The notes below the pieces were generated by a model. That model searched no databases and had not been told where the DNA came from. It saw nothing but the letters and a program-made list of their open reading frames with translations. This document shows positions 42,518 through 53,718 of a stretch of DNA of 64,000 nt, piece by piece (the stretch's first letter is position 1; each line of letters opens with the position of its first letter). A program made the position numbers and the translations under genes. The DNA is taken from assembly GCA_030263385.1 (NCBI GenBank), contig SZOX01000004.1, positions 248,001 to 312,000 on the forward strand, in the 5' to 3' direction. The DNA comes from Zeimonas sp003577305 (lineage in GTDB: Bacteria > Pseudomonadota > Gammaproteobacteria > Burkholderiales > Burkholderiaceae_E).

Positions 42518-43729
42518 ATGATGATGGAGCGCTTGCTGCAGTTGATGTCGGAGAAGAACGCCTCCGATCTGTTCCTCGCCCCCGGTTCGCCGGTGCAACT
42601 CAAGGTGAACGGCACGATGGTGCCGGTGAACCAGCAGCGGCTCGCTGCCGAGAACGTGGTGGCGCTGGTGCGCGAGATCGTCGACGAGCGCCACTGGGAG
42701 ACCTTCGAGCGCCAGCACGAACTGAACCTCGGTTACGGGGTGCGCAACGTCGGCAGCTTCCGCGTCAACGTCTTTCGCCAGCGCGGTTCGACCGCCTGCG
42801 TGATCCGCTTCATTCCTCACGACATCCCGGAGCTCGCCACGCTGCACCTGCCGCCGATCCTCGGCGACCTGGTGATGGACAAGCGCGGGCTGCTGCTGGT
42901 GGTCGGCGCCACCGGCTCCGGCAAGTCGACCACGCTGGCTTCGATGATCGATTACCGCAACGGGCAGAAGACCGGGCACATCCTCACGCTGGAAGATCCG
43001 ATCGAGTTCACCTTCCGGAACAAGCGCTCGATCGTCAGCCAGCGGCAGATCGGCACCGACACGCAGTCGCTCGACGTCGCCCTGAAGAACGCGATGCGGC
43101 AGGCGCCCGACTGCATCCTGATCGGCGAGATCCGAGACACCGCCACGATGTCCAACGCGATCGCCTACGCGCAGTCGGGGCACCTGGTGCTCGCCACGCT
43201 GCACGCGAACAACGCCAACCACGCGCTGAACCGCATCGTGAGCTTCTACCCGCCGGACAACCGGCCGGTGCTGCTCGCCGACCTGGCGGCCACGCTGAAA
43301 GCCGTGGTCTCGCAACGCCTCGTGCGCGCCTTCGACGGAAGCCGCCTGCCGGCGGTCGAACTCCTGCTCAACACCCGGCACATCGCCGAACTCATCGAGC
43401 AGGGACGGCTCACCGAGATCAAGGACGCGATGAGCCAGAGCCTGGCTGCGGGTTCGCGCACCTTCGACCAGGCGCTGGCCGAGCTGGTTCGTGCGCGCCG
43501 CATCGCCAGGGAAGACGCAATGGCGCACGCCGACTCCCCGACCAACCTGCTCTGGATGCTCGAGAACGCGGCCGAGGAAGGCGCTGCACCGGCCCCCAAG
43601 GCCGCCGCGCAGCCCGGCAACCTGGTCAGCCCGGCGATGGCCTCGGCGGCACTCGGACAGCCGCCCAGGCCGGGCAGCGACAGCGACGCGCACGGACCGT
43701 CCTTCTCCGAATTCATGCTCAATATCTGA
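42518..43729 (+). CDS. pilU: Type IV pilus retraction ATPase PilU/PilT family
   Basis: The product is 403 residues, starting at the ATG at 42518 with GGGAG upstream. Two further in-frame ATGs follow at once. An N-terminal PAS-like region is followed by Walker A (GATGSGKST, about 131-139), the Asp box, Walker B (CILIGEIRD) and the HLVLATLHANNANHALNRI His box. The Asn-Asn in LHANNAN and the C-terminal Ser/Pro-rich tail are typical of PilU rather than PilT. PilU is the accessory retraction motor acting with PilT; no other pilus gene is in the window. Confidence 0.9.
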   Translation: MMMERLLQLMSEKNASDLFLAPGSPVQLKVNGTMVPVNQQRLAAENVVALVREIVDERHWETFERQHELNLGYGVRNVGSFRVNVFRQRGSTACVIRFIPHDIPELATLHLPPILGDLVMDKRGLLLVVGATGSGKSTTLASMIDYRNGQKTGHILTLEDPIEFTFRNKRSIVSQRQIGTDTQSLDVALKNAMRQAPDCILIGEIRDTATMSNAIAYAQSGHLVLATLHANNANHALNRIVSFYPPDNRPVLLADLAATLKAVVSQRLVRAFDGSRLPAVELLLNTRHIAELIEQGRLTEIKDAMSQSLAAGSRTFDQALAELVRARRIAREDAMAHADSPTNLLWMLENAAEEGAAPAPKAAAQPGNLVSPAMASAALGQPPRPGSDSDAHGPSFSEFMLNI

Positions 43730-43730
43730 C

Positions 43731-44114
43731 ATGGGCGAGGTCGTCGTCTACGGCATCGAGACCTGCGACCAGGTTCGCAAGGCGCGCGCCTGGCTACGCG
43801 CGCACCACGTCGCCTTCCGTTTCCACGATTTCCGCAAGGAGGGCCTCGATGCGCAGCGCCTGTCGGGCTGGCTGGGCCGCGTGCCCTGGGATTCGCTGCT
43901 GAACCGCCGCGGCCTGGCCTGGCGCAAGCTCGACCCCGAGCGCCGCGCGACGATCACCGACCAGACGAGCGCGGCCGAACTGATGCTGGCCGACCCCACG
44001 CTGATCAGGCGGCCGGTGCTGCAGGTCGACGATCGCCTGCTCGTGGGCTTCTCCGAGGCGCTGTACGCGGCAGTGTTCGGTTCGGGAACCGACTGCGGCC
44101 CTGCGGCGCAATGA
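43731..44114 (+). CDS. ArsC/Spx-family protein (YffB-like)
   Basis: The product is 127 residues with the thioredoxin-like ArsC fold: VVVYGIETCDQVRKARAWL, then the HDFRKEGLD segment, TLIRRPVLQVDD and LVGFSE. There is one cysteine (Cys13) in the active-site position and no second Cys at the CxxC position, so disulphide chemistry of the Spx type is unlikely. E. coli YffB binds glutathione; arsenate reduction is not implied. The gene starts 1 nt after pilU and overlaps dapE by 4 nt, matching the yffB-dapE pair of other proteobacteria. Confidence 0.85.
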   Translation: MGEVVVYGIETCDQVRKARAWLRAHHVAFRFHDFRKEGLDAQRLSGWLGRVPWDSLLNRRGLAWRKLDPERRATITDQTSAAELMLADPTLIRRPVLQVDDRLLVGFSEALYAAVFGSGTDCGPAAQ

Positions 44115-45250
44115 GCCGCGTGCTCGCGCTGGCCGAGGCGCTGATCCGGCAGCGATCGGTCACCCCCGACGACCACGGCTGCCAGGGCCTCGTCGCCGAG
44201 CGCCTCGCCCCGCTTGGCTTCGCCTGCGAGACGATCGAGGGCAACGGGGTGACCAACCTCTGGGCTGTTCGCGAAGGCAACGCCAGCGGACCCACGCTGG
44301 CATTCGCCGGGCACACCGACGTGGTGCCTGCGGGCCCGCCCGGGCAGTGGACCAGCGATCCCTTCGTGCCCACGGTGCGCGACGGCCGCCTCTACGGACG
44401 CGGCGCGGCCGACATGAAGAGCTCGATCGCCGCGTTCGTGGTGGCGATCGAGGAATTCCTCGCGGCCGGTGGCGGCAGCCACGCCGGGCGCATCGCGCTG
44501 CTGCTCACCTCCGACGAGGAAGGCCCCGCCACCGACGGGACGGTGCGCGTGGTCGAGACGCTCGCAGCGCGCGGCGAGCACATCGACTGCTGCATCGTCG
44601 GCGAACCCACCTCGGTCGCGCGCCTCGGGGACACGGTGAAGAACGGCCGCCGCGGCTCGCTGTCGGGCCGGCTCACGGTCATCGGCGTACAGGGCCACGT
44701 CGCGTATCCGCACCTGGCGCGCAACCCGATCCACCAGTTCGCACCGGCGCTCGCCGAACTGGTCGCCGTCGAATGGGATCGCGGCAACGGGCATTTCCCG
44801 CCCACCGGCTGGCAGGTGTCGGGCATTCAGGCCGGCGCGGGTGCGGCCAACCTGATCCCCGGCTGTCTCACGCTCGACTTCAACTTCCGCTTCTCGACCG
44901 CCAGCACGGTCGACGGGTTGAAGCAGCGCTTCGCCGCAGTGCTCGATGCGCACGGGCTCGACTACACGCTCGAATGGTCGCCGCCGGCCTCGCCGTTCCT
45001 CACCGCGCGCGGTACGCTGTGCGACGCGCTCTCGGCGGCGATCCTCGCCGAAACCGGCATCTCGGCCGAACTCTCGACCACCGGCGGCACCTCGGACGGC
45101 CGCTTCATCGCGCGCATCTGCCCGCAGGTGGTCGAGTTCGGCCCGGTCAACGCGAGCATCCACCAGGTCGACGAACACGTGGGGCTGGACGAACTCGAAC
45201 CGCTGAAGAACATCTACCGGCGCACGATCTCCGCGCTGCTGCAGCCATGA
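44111..45250 (+). CDS. dapE: Succinyl-diaminopimelate desuccinylase
   Basis: DapE hydrolyses N-succinyl-LL-diaminopimelate in lysine and peptidoglycan precursor synthesis. At 379 residues it is complete. Di-zinc ligands are visible in LAFAGHTDVVPAG (His), GRGAADMKSSIAAF (Asp), LLTSDEEGPATDGT (Glu pair) and the C-terminal FGPVNASIHQVDE (His). It needs the succinylated substrate made by DapD, whose local copy is a relic. Overlaps of 4 nt join it to both neighbours. Confidence 0.96.
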   Translation: MSRVLALAEALIRQRSVTPDDHGCQGLVAERLAPLGFACETIEGNGVTNLWAVREGNASGPTLAFAGHTDVVPAGPPGQWTSDPFVPTVRDGRLYGRGAADMKSSIAAFVVAIEEFLAAGGGSHAGRIALLLTSDEEGPATDGTVRVVETLAARGEHIDCCIVGEPTSVARLGDTVKNGRRGSLSGRLTVIGVQGHVAYPHLARNPIHQFAPALAELVAVEWDRGNGHFPPTGWQVSGIQAGAGAANLIPGCLTLDFNFRFSTASTVDGLKQRFAAVLDAHGLDYTLEWSPPASPFLTARGTLCDALSAAILAETGISAELSTTGGTSDGRFIARICPQVVEFGPVNASIHQVDEHVGLDELEPLKNIYRRTISALLQP

Positions 45251-46271
45251 GCCGTGCGGTCGAACGTCGCCTGGCCGACGCCGACGCCGCGGCGCGCGAA
45301 CTGCGCACGCTGCGCGACCTGATGCGCTGGGCGGTCTCGCGCTTCGAAGCCGCCGGCATCGCCTATGGCCACGGCACCGGCAACGCTTTCGACGAGGCCG
45401 CGGCGCTGCTGCTGTGGGCGCTGCACCTGCCTCCCGACCCGCTCGAGCCCTGGCTCGACGCCAGGCTCGCCGGCAGCGAACGGCGCGCCGCGACGGAGCT
45501 CGTCGAGCGGCGCATCGCGACGCGCCGGCCGGCGGCCTACCTCACCGGCGAAGCCTGGCTGCGCGGCCTGCGATTCGCCTGCGACGAGCGCGCACTGGTG
45601 CCGCGCTCGCTGATCGCCGAGGCGCTCGACGAGGCGTTGCCGCAATGGCTCGAGCTGCATCCGCGGGCGCCTTCGTGGCCGGCCTCGGTTCTCGACCTGT
45701 GCACCGGCGGGGCAAGCCTGGCGATCCTCGCTGCCGACCGCTTTCCCGATGCGCGGGTGGTCGGCGCCGATCTCTCGGCCGATGCGCTCGCGCTGGCCGA
45801 ATCCAACCGCGCGGCCCACGGGTTGCAGCAGCGCCTCGAACTGGTGCGAGGCGACCTGTTCGCGCCGGTGCGAGGACGGCGCTTCGATCTCGTGCTGTGC
45901 AACCCGCCCTACGTCAACGAAGCGTCGATGCAGGCGCTGCCGCCGGAGTTCCGCGCCGAGCCGCGCACGGCGCTCGCCGGCGGAGCCGACGGCATGGATC
46001 TGGTGCGCCGGATCGTCGCCGACGCACCGGCCCACCTGGCCGACGATGGGCTGCTGCTGCTCGAAATCGGTCATGAGGCAGCGCATTTCGAAGCGGCGTT
46101 TCCCGGGCTCGAATTCCATTACCTGCCGGTGAGCGCCGGCGAGCGGATGCTGGTTCTGCTGGAGGCGGCGCAATTGGCCGCGGCAGCGCGCCGGCCCGCC
46201 GGCCCGGCACGCAAGGTCGGCGCACCATCTGCGCGCAGCGTGCGCACCCGCGCGCAGGGCGGCTCGCGCCC

Positions 46272-46275
<4 letters not shown>
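45247..46275 (+). CDS. prmB: Ribosomal protein uL3 N5-glutamine methyltransferase PrmB
   Basis: The product is 342 residues. The N-terminal block FEAAGIAYGHGTGNAFDEAA is diagnostic of PrmB rather than PrmC. The SAM-binding LDLCTGGASLAILAA and the catalytic NPPYVNEASM follow. Family members methylate Gln150 of L3. The C-terminus carries a basic extension of about 25 residues (from AARRPAG). The gene is coupled to dapE and to yheS by overlap. Confidence 0.93.
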
Positions 46276-48254
<1,979 letters not shown>

Positions 48255-48259
48255 ACAGG

Positions 48260-48910
48260 CTACTTCGCGCGCGTCTTCGCCAGCAGCTCGGTGTTGGCCT
48301 TGCGATCGGCGTTCACCTTCTGCACCGTCGGCCGTTCGCCCAGGCGCTTCACGTAATCGCGCACCGGCAGCGCGGCCAGCGGATCCTCGCCCCAGATCGC
48401 CTTGCCGGCCATCGAGATCACCGGCAGGTGCACGACCGCCACGCAGTCGGCCATCGTGAAGCGGTCTCCGGCGAGAAACGGCGCGAATCTGGCGAGCCGC
48501 GCGAAGGCGGCCACGCCGCGCTCGAGGTCGCGGCGCGTCGCGTCGATGGTGCCCTGCGAGACAGTGCCGCCGAAGAACGCCTGCGCATAGACGCGGCGCG
48601 CGACCAGCTCGAGATGCAGCTCGGTGAACGCGACCAGTTCGCGCACCTTGGCGCGCTCGAACGGGTCGACGGGCAGCAGCGGCACCTGGGGATACGCGTC
48701 CTCCAGGTATTCGAGGATCACCTGCGACTCGCACAGCGTGCCCTGCGGCGTGCGCAGGAACGGTACCTTGCCGAGCGGGCTGGCCTCGAGCGTGGGCTCG
48801 TCCTTGCTCGCCCAGTTCAGTTCCTCGGTGAACGCGACGCCTTTTTCCAGCATCGCGAGCTTGACCTTGTTGTAGTAGTTGCTGACGGCGAAGCCGGCCA
48901 GTACCAGCAT
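48260..48910 (-). CDS. Glutathione S-transferase family protein
   Basis: The product is 216 residues. The N-terminal thioredoxin-like domain (LVLAGFAVSNYYNKVKLAML) has Ser/Asn/Tyr near the catalytic position, and the glutathione-binding block is KVPFLRTPQGTLCESQVILE. A helical C-terminal domain follows (about 90-210, with LAGDRFTMADCVAV). It is convergent with yheS and divergent from the 3-hydroxyacyl-CoA dehydrogenase gene. The substrate is unknown. Confidence 0.88.
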   Translation of the reverse strand: MLVLAGFAVSNYYNKVKLAMLEKGVAFTEELNWASKDEPTLEASPLGKVPFLRTPQGTLCESQVILEYLEDAYPQVPLLPVDPFERAKVRELVAFTELHLELVARRVYAQAFFGGTVSQGTIDATRRDLERGVAAFARLARFAPFLAGDRFTMADCVAVVHLPVISMAGKAIWGEDPLAALPVRDYVKRLGERPTVQKVNADRKANTELLAKTRAK

Positions 48911-48971
48911 GACGATGTCCTCCCCGGATCGATGCGCCAGTGTATCGCGGCGCTCCAGTAGAATCCCCCGC

Positions 48972-50510
48972 ATGAGCACCCCACCCTTCCAGCGGATCGG
49001 CGTCGTCGGCAGTGGCGCCATGGGCCGGGGCATCGCGCAGCTGTTCGTCCAGAGCGGCATCGCGGTGCGCCTGCATGACAGCAACGCGGCCGCGGTCGCT
49101 TCGGCGATCGCCGGCATTGCCGAGGTCTTTGCCCGGCAGGTCGAAAAAGGACGCATGAGCGCCGACGCCGCGGCGGCGGCACGCGCGCGGCTCGAACCGG
49201 CCGATGCGCTCACCGCGCTCGCCGACTGCGACCTGGTCGTCGAGGCGATCATCGAGCGGCTCGACGCGAAGCGCGAGCTGTTCGGGCAGCTCGAAGCGAT
49301 CGTCGCCGACGACGCGGTGCTCGCCACCAATACCTCGTCGCTGTCGGTCACCGCGATCGCCGCGGCCTGCAGGCGGCCGCAGCGCGTCGCCGGCCTGCAC
49401 TTCTTCAATCCCGTGCCGCTGATGAAAGTGGTCGAGGTGATCGACGGCGCGCGCACCGATCCGGCAGTGCTCGGGCGCCTGGCCGCGCTCGTGCGGCTCA
49501 CCGGGCACCTGGCGGTGGTGGCGCAGGACACGCCCGGCTTCATCGTCAACCACGCGGGGCGCGGCTTCGGCACCGAGGCGCTGAAGGCGCTCGGCGAGGG
49601 CGTGGCCGACATCGCGACGATCGACCGGATCCTGCGCGAGCAGGTCGACTTCGACGGACAGGGGTTCAGGCTCGGGCCGTTCGAGTTGTTCGACCTCACC
49701 GGCCTGGACGTCTCGCAGCCGGTGATGGAGTCGATCTACCGCCAGTTCTACGACGAGCCGCGCTTTCGCCCCTCGGTGATCGCCGCGCAGCGCCTGGCCG
49801 CCGGCCTCACCGGCCGCAAGGCGGGCGAAGGCTTCTATCGCTACGCCGAAGGGCGCCAGCAGCTTGCGCACGAAGCGGCGGCGCCGACGGTGGCGGTCAG
49901 GCCGCCGGTCTGGGTTGCGCCCGGGCCGCACGCCGCGATGCTGCGCGAAGCGGTCGCCGCGCTGCAGGGCGTGGTGCACGACACCGCCGAGCCGGGCGAG
50001 CACGCGCTGGTGCTGGTCGCGCCGCTCGGGCTCGACGCCAGTGCGGCGGCGGCGGCGGCCGGCCTGCCGGCCGCGCGCACGGTCGCGATCGACACGCTGT
50101 TTCCGATCGCACCGGGCCGCTGCAGGCGTCGCGTGCTGATGCCCACGCCCGCCACGCGCGCCGACTATCGGGATGCCGCGCACGCGCTGTTCGCCACCGA
50201 CGGCACGCCGGTCTCGATGCTGCGCGACAGCCCCGGCTTCGTCGCGCAACGCGTGCTCGCGATGATCGTCTCGATCGCGACCGAGATCGCGCAGCAGCGC
50301 ATTGCCTCGCCGGCCGGCATCGACAGCGCAGTGCGCACCGGGCTGGGCTATCCGCTCGGGCCGCTCGCGATGGGCGACGCGCTGGGCGCGACGACGGTGC
50401 TCGAGATCCTCGGGAACCTGCACCGGCTCACCGGCGATCCGCGTTACCGCCCGGGCGGCTGGCTGCGCCGGCGTGCCGAACTGGGCCTGTCGCTGCTGCA
50501 CGAGGATTGA
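48972..50510 (+). CDS. 3-hydroxyacyl-CoA dehydrogenase (PaaH-type)
   Basis: The enzyme oxidises L-3-hydroxyacyl-CoA with NAD. At 512 residues it has the long PaaH/PaaC layout. An N-terminal Rossmann fold (RIGVVGSGAMGRGIAQLF) and the active-site HFFNPVPLMKVVEV lead into a first C-terminal domain (DTPGFIVNHAGRG). A middle insert then precedes a second C-terminal domain (DSPGFVAQRVLAMIVSIATE). TAGAAT lies only 7 nt before the ATG and there is no Shine-Dalgarno, so the mRNA may be leaderless. It is followed after 4 nt by the enoyl-CoA hydratase gene; no other paa gene is present. Confidence 0.9.
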   Translation: MSTPPFQRIGVVGSGAMGRGIAQLFVQSGIAVRLHDSNAAAVASAIAGIAEVFARQVEKGRMSADAAAAARARLEPADALTALADCDLVVEAIIERLDAKRELFGQLEAIVADDAVLATNTSSLSVTAIAAACRRPQRVAGLHFFNPVPLMKVVEVIDGARTDPAVLGRLAALVRLTGHLAVVAQDTPGFIVNHAGRGFGTEALKALGEGVADIATIDRILREQVDFDGQGFRLGPFELFDLTGLDVSQPVMESIYRQFYDEPRFRPSVIAAQRLAAGLTGRKAGEGFYRYAEGRQQLAHEAAAPTVAVRPPVWVAPGPHAAMLREAVAALQGVVHDTAEPGEHALVLVAPLGLDASAAAAAAGLPAARTVAIDTLFPIAPGRCRRRVLMPTPATRADYRDAAHALFATDGTPVSMLRDSPGFVAQRVLAMIVSIATEIAQQRIASPAGIDSAVRTGLGYPLGPLAMGDALGATTVLEILGNLHRLTGDPRYRPGGWLRRRAELGLSLLHED

Positions 50511-50514
50511 CGCG

Positions 50515-51312
50515 ATGGCGGCGCGCCTGCTGTCCGAGCGCCGCGGTGCAGTGCTGCTGTTGCGCATCTCCAACCCCGAAGCGCGCAACGCACTGCACCC
50601 CGACGTCTACCGCGACGGCGCGGCCGCGCTGCGCGCGGCCGGCGCAGACCACGGCGTGCGCGCCGTCGTCATCGCCGGCGAAGGCGAGCACTTCAGCGCC
50701 GGCGGCAACCTGCATCGCCTGCGCGAGAACCGCTCGGCCGAACCAGCGGTGCAGGCCGCCTCGATCGACCTGCTCGGCGCGTGGATCACGGCGATCCGCG
50801 ACTGCCCGAAGCCGGTCATCGCATCGGTCGAGGGCGTGGCCGCCGGCGCAGGCTTCTCGCTGGCGCTCGCCTGCGACCTGCTCTTCGCCGCCGAAGACGC
50901 GCGCTTCGTCATGTCGTACGTGAAGGTCGGGCTCACCTGCGACGGCGGGGCCAGCCACTTCCTCGCGGCCCGCCTGCCCTACCCGCTCGCCTACGAACTG
51001 CTGGCCGGCGGCCAGCCGGTGGGTGCGCCACGCCTGCACGCGCTCGGGCTGGTGAACGCGCTGGCGCCGCGCGGCGAAGCGCTGGCGGCGGCGCTGGCGC
51101 GCGCATCCGAACTCGCCGAAGGGCCGGGGTTCGCGCTGGGCCGCATCAAGTCGCTGCTCGCGGCGCGCGAGCGCGAGGCGCTGCTCCATCAACTCGCGCG
51201 CGAGCGCGACGACTTCGTCGCGGCGCTGCATCACGACGACGGCGGCGAAGGCATCGAGGCCTTCCTCGCCAGGCGCCCGCCCCGCTTCAACCGCGAGGCG
51301 GGCGAGCGCTGA
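50515..51312 (+). CDS. Enoyl-CoA hydratase/isomerase family protein
   Basis: The product is 265 residues with the crotonase oxyanion motif GEHFSAGGNLHRL and VEGVAAGAGFSLALACDLLF. In the second catalytic segment (VGLTCDGGASHFL) an Asp sits where PaaG and delta3-delta2 isomerases have their catalytic Asp, and the Glu pair of true hydratases is not evident. An isomerase role is therefore at least as likely as hydration. It is the second gene of the acyl-CoA cluster, between the dehydrogenase and the kinase. Confidence 0.88.
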   Translation: MAARLLSERRGAVLLLRISNPEARNALHPDVYRDGAAALRAAGADHGVRAVVIAGEGEHFSAGGNLHRLRENRSAEPAVQAASIDLLGAWITAIRDCPKPVIASVEGVAAGAGFSLALACDLLFAAEDARFVMSYVKVGLTCDGGASHFLAARLPYPLAYELLAGGQPVGAPRLHALGLVNALAPRGEALAAALARASELAEGPGFALGRIKSLLAAREREALLHQLARERDDFVAALHHDDGGEGIEAFLARRPPRFNREAGER

Positions 51313-51340
51313 GCGCGCCGTCCGGACGCACGGAGGACAC

Positions 51341-52432
51341 GTGGCAGATCGATCCACCGCCGACAGCGACACCGTCCACAGCGGCACCGTCGCGGTCCCC
51401 GAACGTCATCGCGTCGACGCCGATGCGCTGTCGCGCTGGCTGCGCGAGCACCTGCCCGGTTTCGCCGGGCCGCTCGCGATCGAGCTTCTCGAGGGCGGCC
51501 AGTCCAACCCGACCTACCGGCTGTCCACCCCGGGCACTGCGTACGTGATGCGCGCCAAACCCGGTCCGATCGCGAAGCTGCTGCCCTCCGCACACGCGAT
51601 CGAGCGCGAATACCGGGTGCTCGCGGCGCTCGCCGGAACCGGCATCCCGGTGCCGCGCGTGCACGCGCTGTGCGAAGACGAATCGGTGATCGGGCGCGCC
51701 TTCTACATCATGGAGTACGTCGAAGGCCGCGTGCTCTGGGAGCAGTCGCTGCCGGGCCTGCCGAACGCCGAGCGCAGCGCGATCTACGACGAAATGAACC
51801 GGGTGATCGCCGCCCTGCACACGGTCGACTACGCGGCGATCGGGCTGGGCGACTTCGGCAAGCCCGGCAACTACTTCGCGCGCCAGATCGGCCGCTGGAG
51901 CCGGCAGTACCAGGCCTCGGAGACCGAGCCGATCGACGCGATGAACCGGCTGATCGACTGGCTGCCGCAGCACGTTCCGCCGGGCGACGAGACCTCGATC
52001 GTGCACGGCGACTTCCGGCTCGACAACCTGATCTTCGATCGCCGCGAGCCGCGCATCCGCGCGATCCTCGACTGGGAGCTGTCCACGCTCGGCCACCCGC
52101 TCGCCGATTTCTCGTACCACTGCATGGCCTGGCACATCGCACCGGGGCAGTTCCGCGGCATCGCCGGGCTCGACCACGCGGCGCTCGGCATTCCGGCCGA
52201 GCGCGACTACGTGCAGGCGTATTGCCGGCGCACCGGACGCGACGCACAGGCCACGCTGGCCCACTGGGATTTCTACCTCGCCTACAACATGTTCCGGCTC
52301 GCGGCGATCCTCCAGGGAATCATGAAGCGCGCGGTCGACGGCACGGCCTCGAGCGCGCAGGCAATCGAGGCGGGGCGCCGCGCGCGCCCGCTGGCCGAAA
52401 TGGGATGGGAAATCGCGCAGCGCGTGCGCTGA
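51341..52432 (+). CDS. Aminoglycoside-phosphotransferase-fold kinase (ACAD10/11 N-domain / LvaA-like)
   Basis: The product is 363 residues, starting at a GTG preceded by GGAGG. It has a kinase N-lobe (LEGGQSNPTYRLSTPG, YVMRAKPG, a Glu in AIEREYRVLAAL), Brenner's motif VHGDFRLDNLIFD and the metal Asp in ILDWELSTLGHPLADFSY. This subfamily is fused to acyl-CoA dehydrogenase in human ACAD10/11 and is a separate subunit in bacteria, where LvaA acts on 4-hydroxyacyl-CoA. The acyl-CoA dehydrogenase follows after 16 nt. Antibiotic resistance is not implied. Confidence 0.85.
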   Translation: MADRSTADSDTVHSGTVAVPERHRVDADALSRWLREHLPGFAGPLAIELLEGGQSNPTYRLSTPGTAYVMRAKPGPIAKLLPSAHAIEREYRVLAALAGTGIPVPRVHALCEDESVIGRAFYIMEYVEGRVLWEQSLPGLPNAERSAIYDEMNRVIAALHTVDYAAIGLGDFGKPGNYFARQIGRWSRQYQASETEPIDAMNRLIDWLPQHVPPGDETSIVHGDFRLDNLIFDRREPRIRAILDWELSTLGHPLADFSYHCMAWHIAPGQFRGIAGLDHAALGIPAERDYVQAYCRRTGRDAQATLAHWDFYLAYNMFRLAAILQGIMKRAVDGTASSAQAIEAGRRARPLAEMGWEIAQRVR

Positions 52433-52448
52433 CACGGGAGGACACGCA

Positions 52449-53708
52449 ATGGACTTCGAATACTCGCCACGATGCCTCGAACTGCGCCAGCGCCTGCTCG
52501 CCTTCATGGACGAGCACGTCTACCCGAACGAGCGCAGCTTCTACCAGGAGGTGTCGGCGAACCGGCGCGCCGGCAACGCGTGGATCCCGACGAAGCTCGT
52601 CGAGGAGCTCAAGCCGAAGGCGCGTGCCGCCGGCCTGTGGAACCTGTTCCTGCCGAAGTCCGCGCGGGTGCCCGAGGGGCTCTCCAACCTCGACTACGCG
52701 CCGCTGTGCGAGATCATGGGCCGCGTCACCTGGGCGCCGGAAGTCTTCAACTGCAACGCGCCCGACACCGGCAACATGGAGACGCTCGAGCGCTACGCCA
52801 GCGAGCCGATCAAGCGCGCCTGGCTCGATCCGCTGCTCGCCGGCGAGATCCGCTCCGCCTTCGCGATGACCGAGCCGGCGGTCGCGTCCTCCGACGCCAC
52901 CAACATCCAGGCGCGCATCGAGCGCCAGGGCGACCACTACCTGATCAACGGGCGCAAGTGGTGGACCTCCGGAGCGGGCGACCCGCGCTGCAAGGTCTAC
53001 ATCTTCATGGGCAAGACCAACCCCGACGCGGGTCGCCACGAGCAGCAGTCGATGATCGTCGTGCCGGCCGACACCCCCGGGATCACCGTCGTGCGGCCGC
53101 TGAACGTGTTCGGCTACGACGAGGCCCCGCACGGACACTGCGAGGTCGCGTTCGAGAACGTGCGCGTGCCGGTGGAAAACATCCTGCTCGGCGAGGGGCG
53201 CGGCTTCGAGATCGCGCAAGGCCGGCTCGGCCCGGGGCGCATCCACCACTGCATGCGCTCGATCGGCGTGGCCGAGCGCGCACTCGAGTTCATGTGCAGG
53301 CGGCTGTCGTCGCGCACCGCGTTCGGCAAGCCGATCTCGGCGCACAACGTCTGGCACGAACGCATCGCCGAGGCGCGCTGCATGATCGACCAGGCGCGGC
53401 TGCTCACGCTGAAGGCGGCGTACATGATGGACACGGTCGGCAACAAGGTCGCCCGCACCGAGATCGCGATGATCAAGGTGGTCGCGCCGAACATCGCCTG
53501 CCAGGTCCTCGACTGGGCGATCCAGGCGCACGGCGGCGCCGGCGTCAGCGACGACTTCCCGCTCGCTTCGCTCTATGCGCACCAGCGCACGCTGCGCCTG
53601 GCCGACGGGCCCGACGAGGTGCACCGCAACGCGATCGCCAGGCTCGAACTCGCGAAACACCTGCCGGTGCCCGGCGCCGCGCAGCCCCAGCCCGGGCGCA
53701 ACGCCTGA
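52449..53708 (+). CDS. Acyl-CoA dehydrogenase (ACAD10/11-like)
   Basis: The product is 419 residues with the FAD/substrate block FAMTEPAVASSDATNIQARI and INGRKWWTSGAGDPRCKVYI, then LGPGRIHHCMRSIGVAERAL and the C-terminal QAHGGAGVSDDFPLASLYA and RLADGPDEVH. In the last motif an Asp lies where classical acyl-CoA dehydrogenases have their catalytic Glu (YEG), by my eye alignment; the ADGPDEVH form is characteristic of ACAD10/11-type enzymes. It directly follows the kinase, supporting a joint reaction on hydroxyacyl-CoA. Confidence 0.9.
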   Translation: MDFEYSPRCLELRQRLLAFMDEHVYPNERSFYQEVSANRRAGNAWIPTKLVEELKPKARAAGLWNLFLPKSARVPEGLSNLDYAPLCEIMGRVTWAPEVFNCNAPDTGNMETLERYASEPIKRAWLDPLLAGEIRSAFAMTEPAVASSDATNIQARIERQGDHYLINGRKWWTSGAGDPRCKVYIFMGKTNPDAGRHEQQSMIVVPADTPGITVVRPLNVFGYDEAPHGHCEVAFENVRVPVENILLGEGRGFEIAQGRLGPGRIHHCMRSIGVAERALEFMCRRLSSRTAFGKPISAHNVWHERIAEARCMIDQARLLTLKAAYMMDTVGNKVARTEIAMIKVVAPNIACQVLDWAIQAHGGAGVSDDFPLASLYAHQRTLRLADGPDEVHRNAIARLELAKHLPVPGAAQPQPGRNA

Positions 53709-53718
53709 GGGCCGCGGC

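Noticed and set aside
42213..42521. A 102-residue plus-strand open frame upstream of pilU as a new small protein
   Set aside because: Its central part is the dapD relic and its second half reads out of the homologous frame, so it is better seen as a pseudogene fragment.
43731..44114. Arsenate reductase annotation for the ArsC-fold gene
   Set aside because: The second active-site cysteines of arsenate reductases are absent and no ars genes are nearby; the YffB-like position before dapE explains it better.
48972..51312. Phenylacetate degradation operon
   Set aside because: Only PaaH- and PaaG-like genes are present; none of paaABCDE, paaK, paaZ or paaJ is in the window.
51341..52432. Aminoglycoside resistance gene
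   Set aside because: The APH fold is shared, but the adjacency to an ACAD10/11-type dehydrogenase and the subfamily motifs point to acyl-CoA metabolism.
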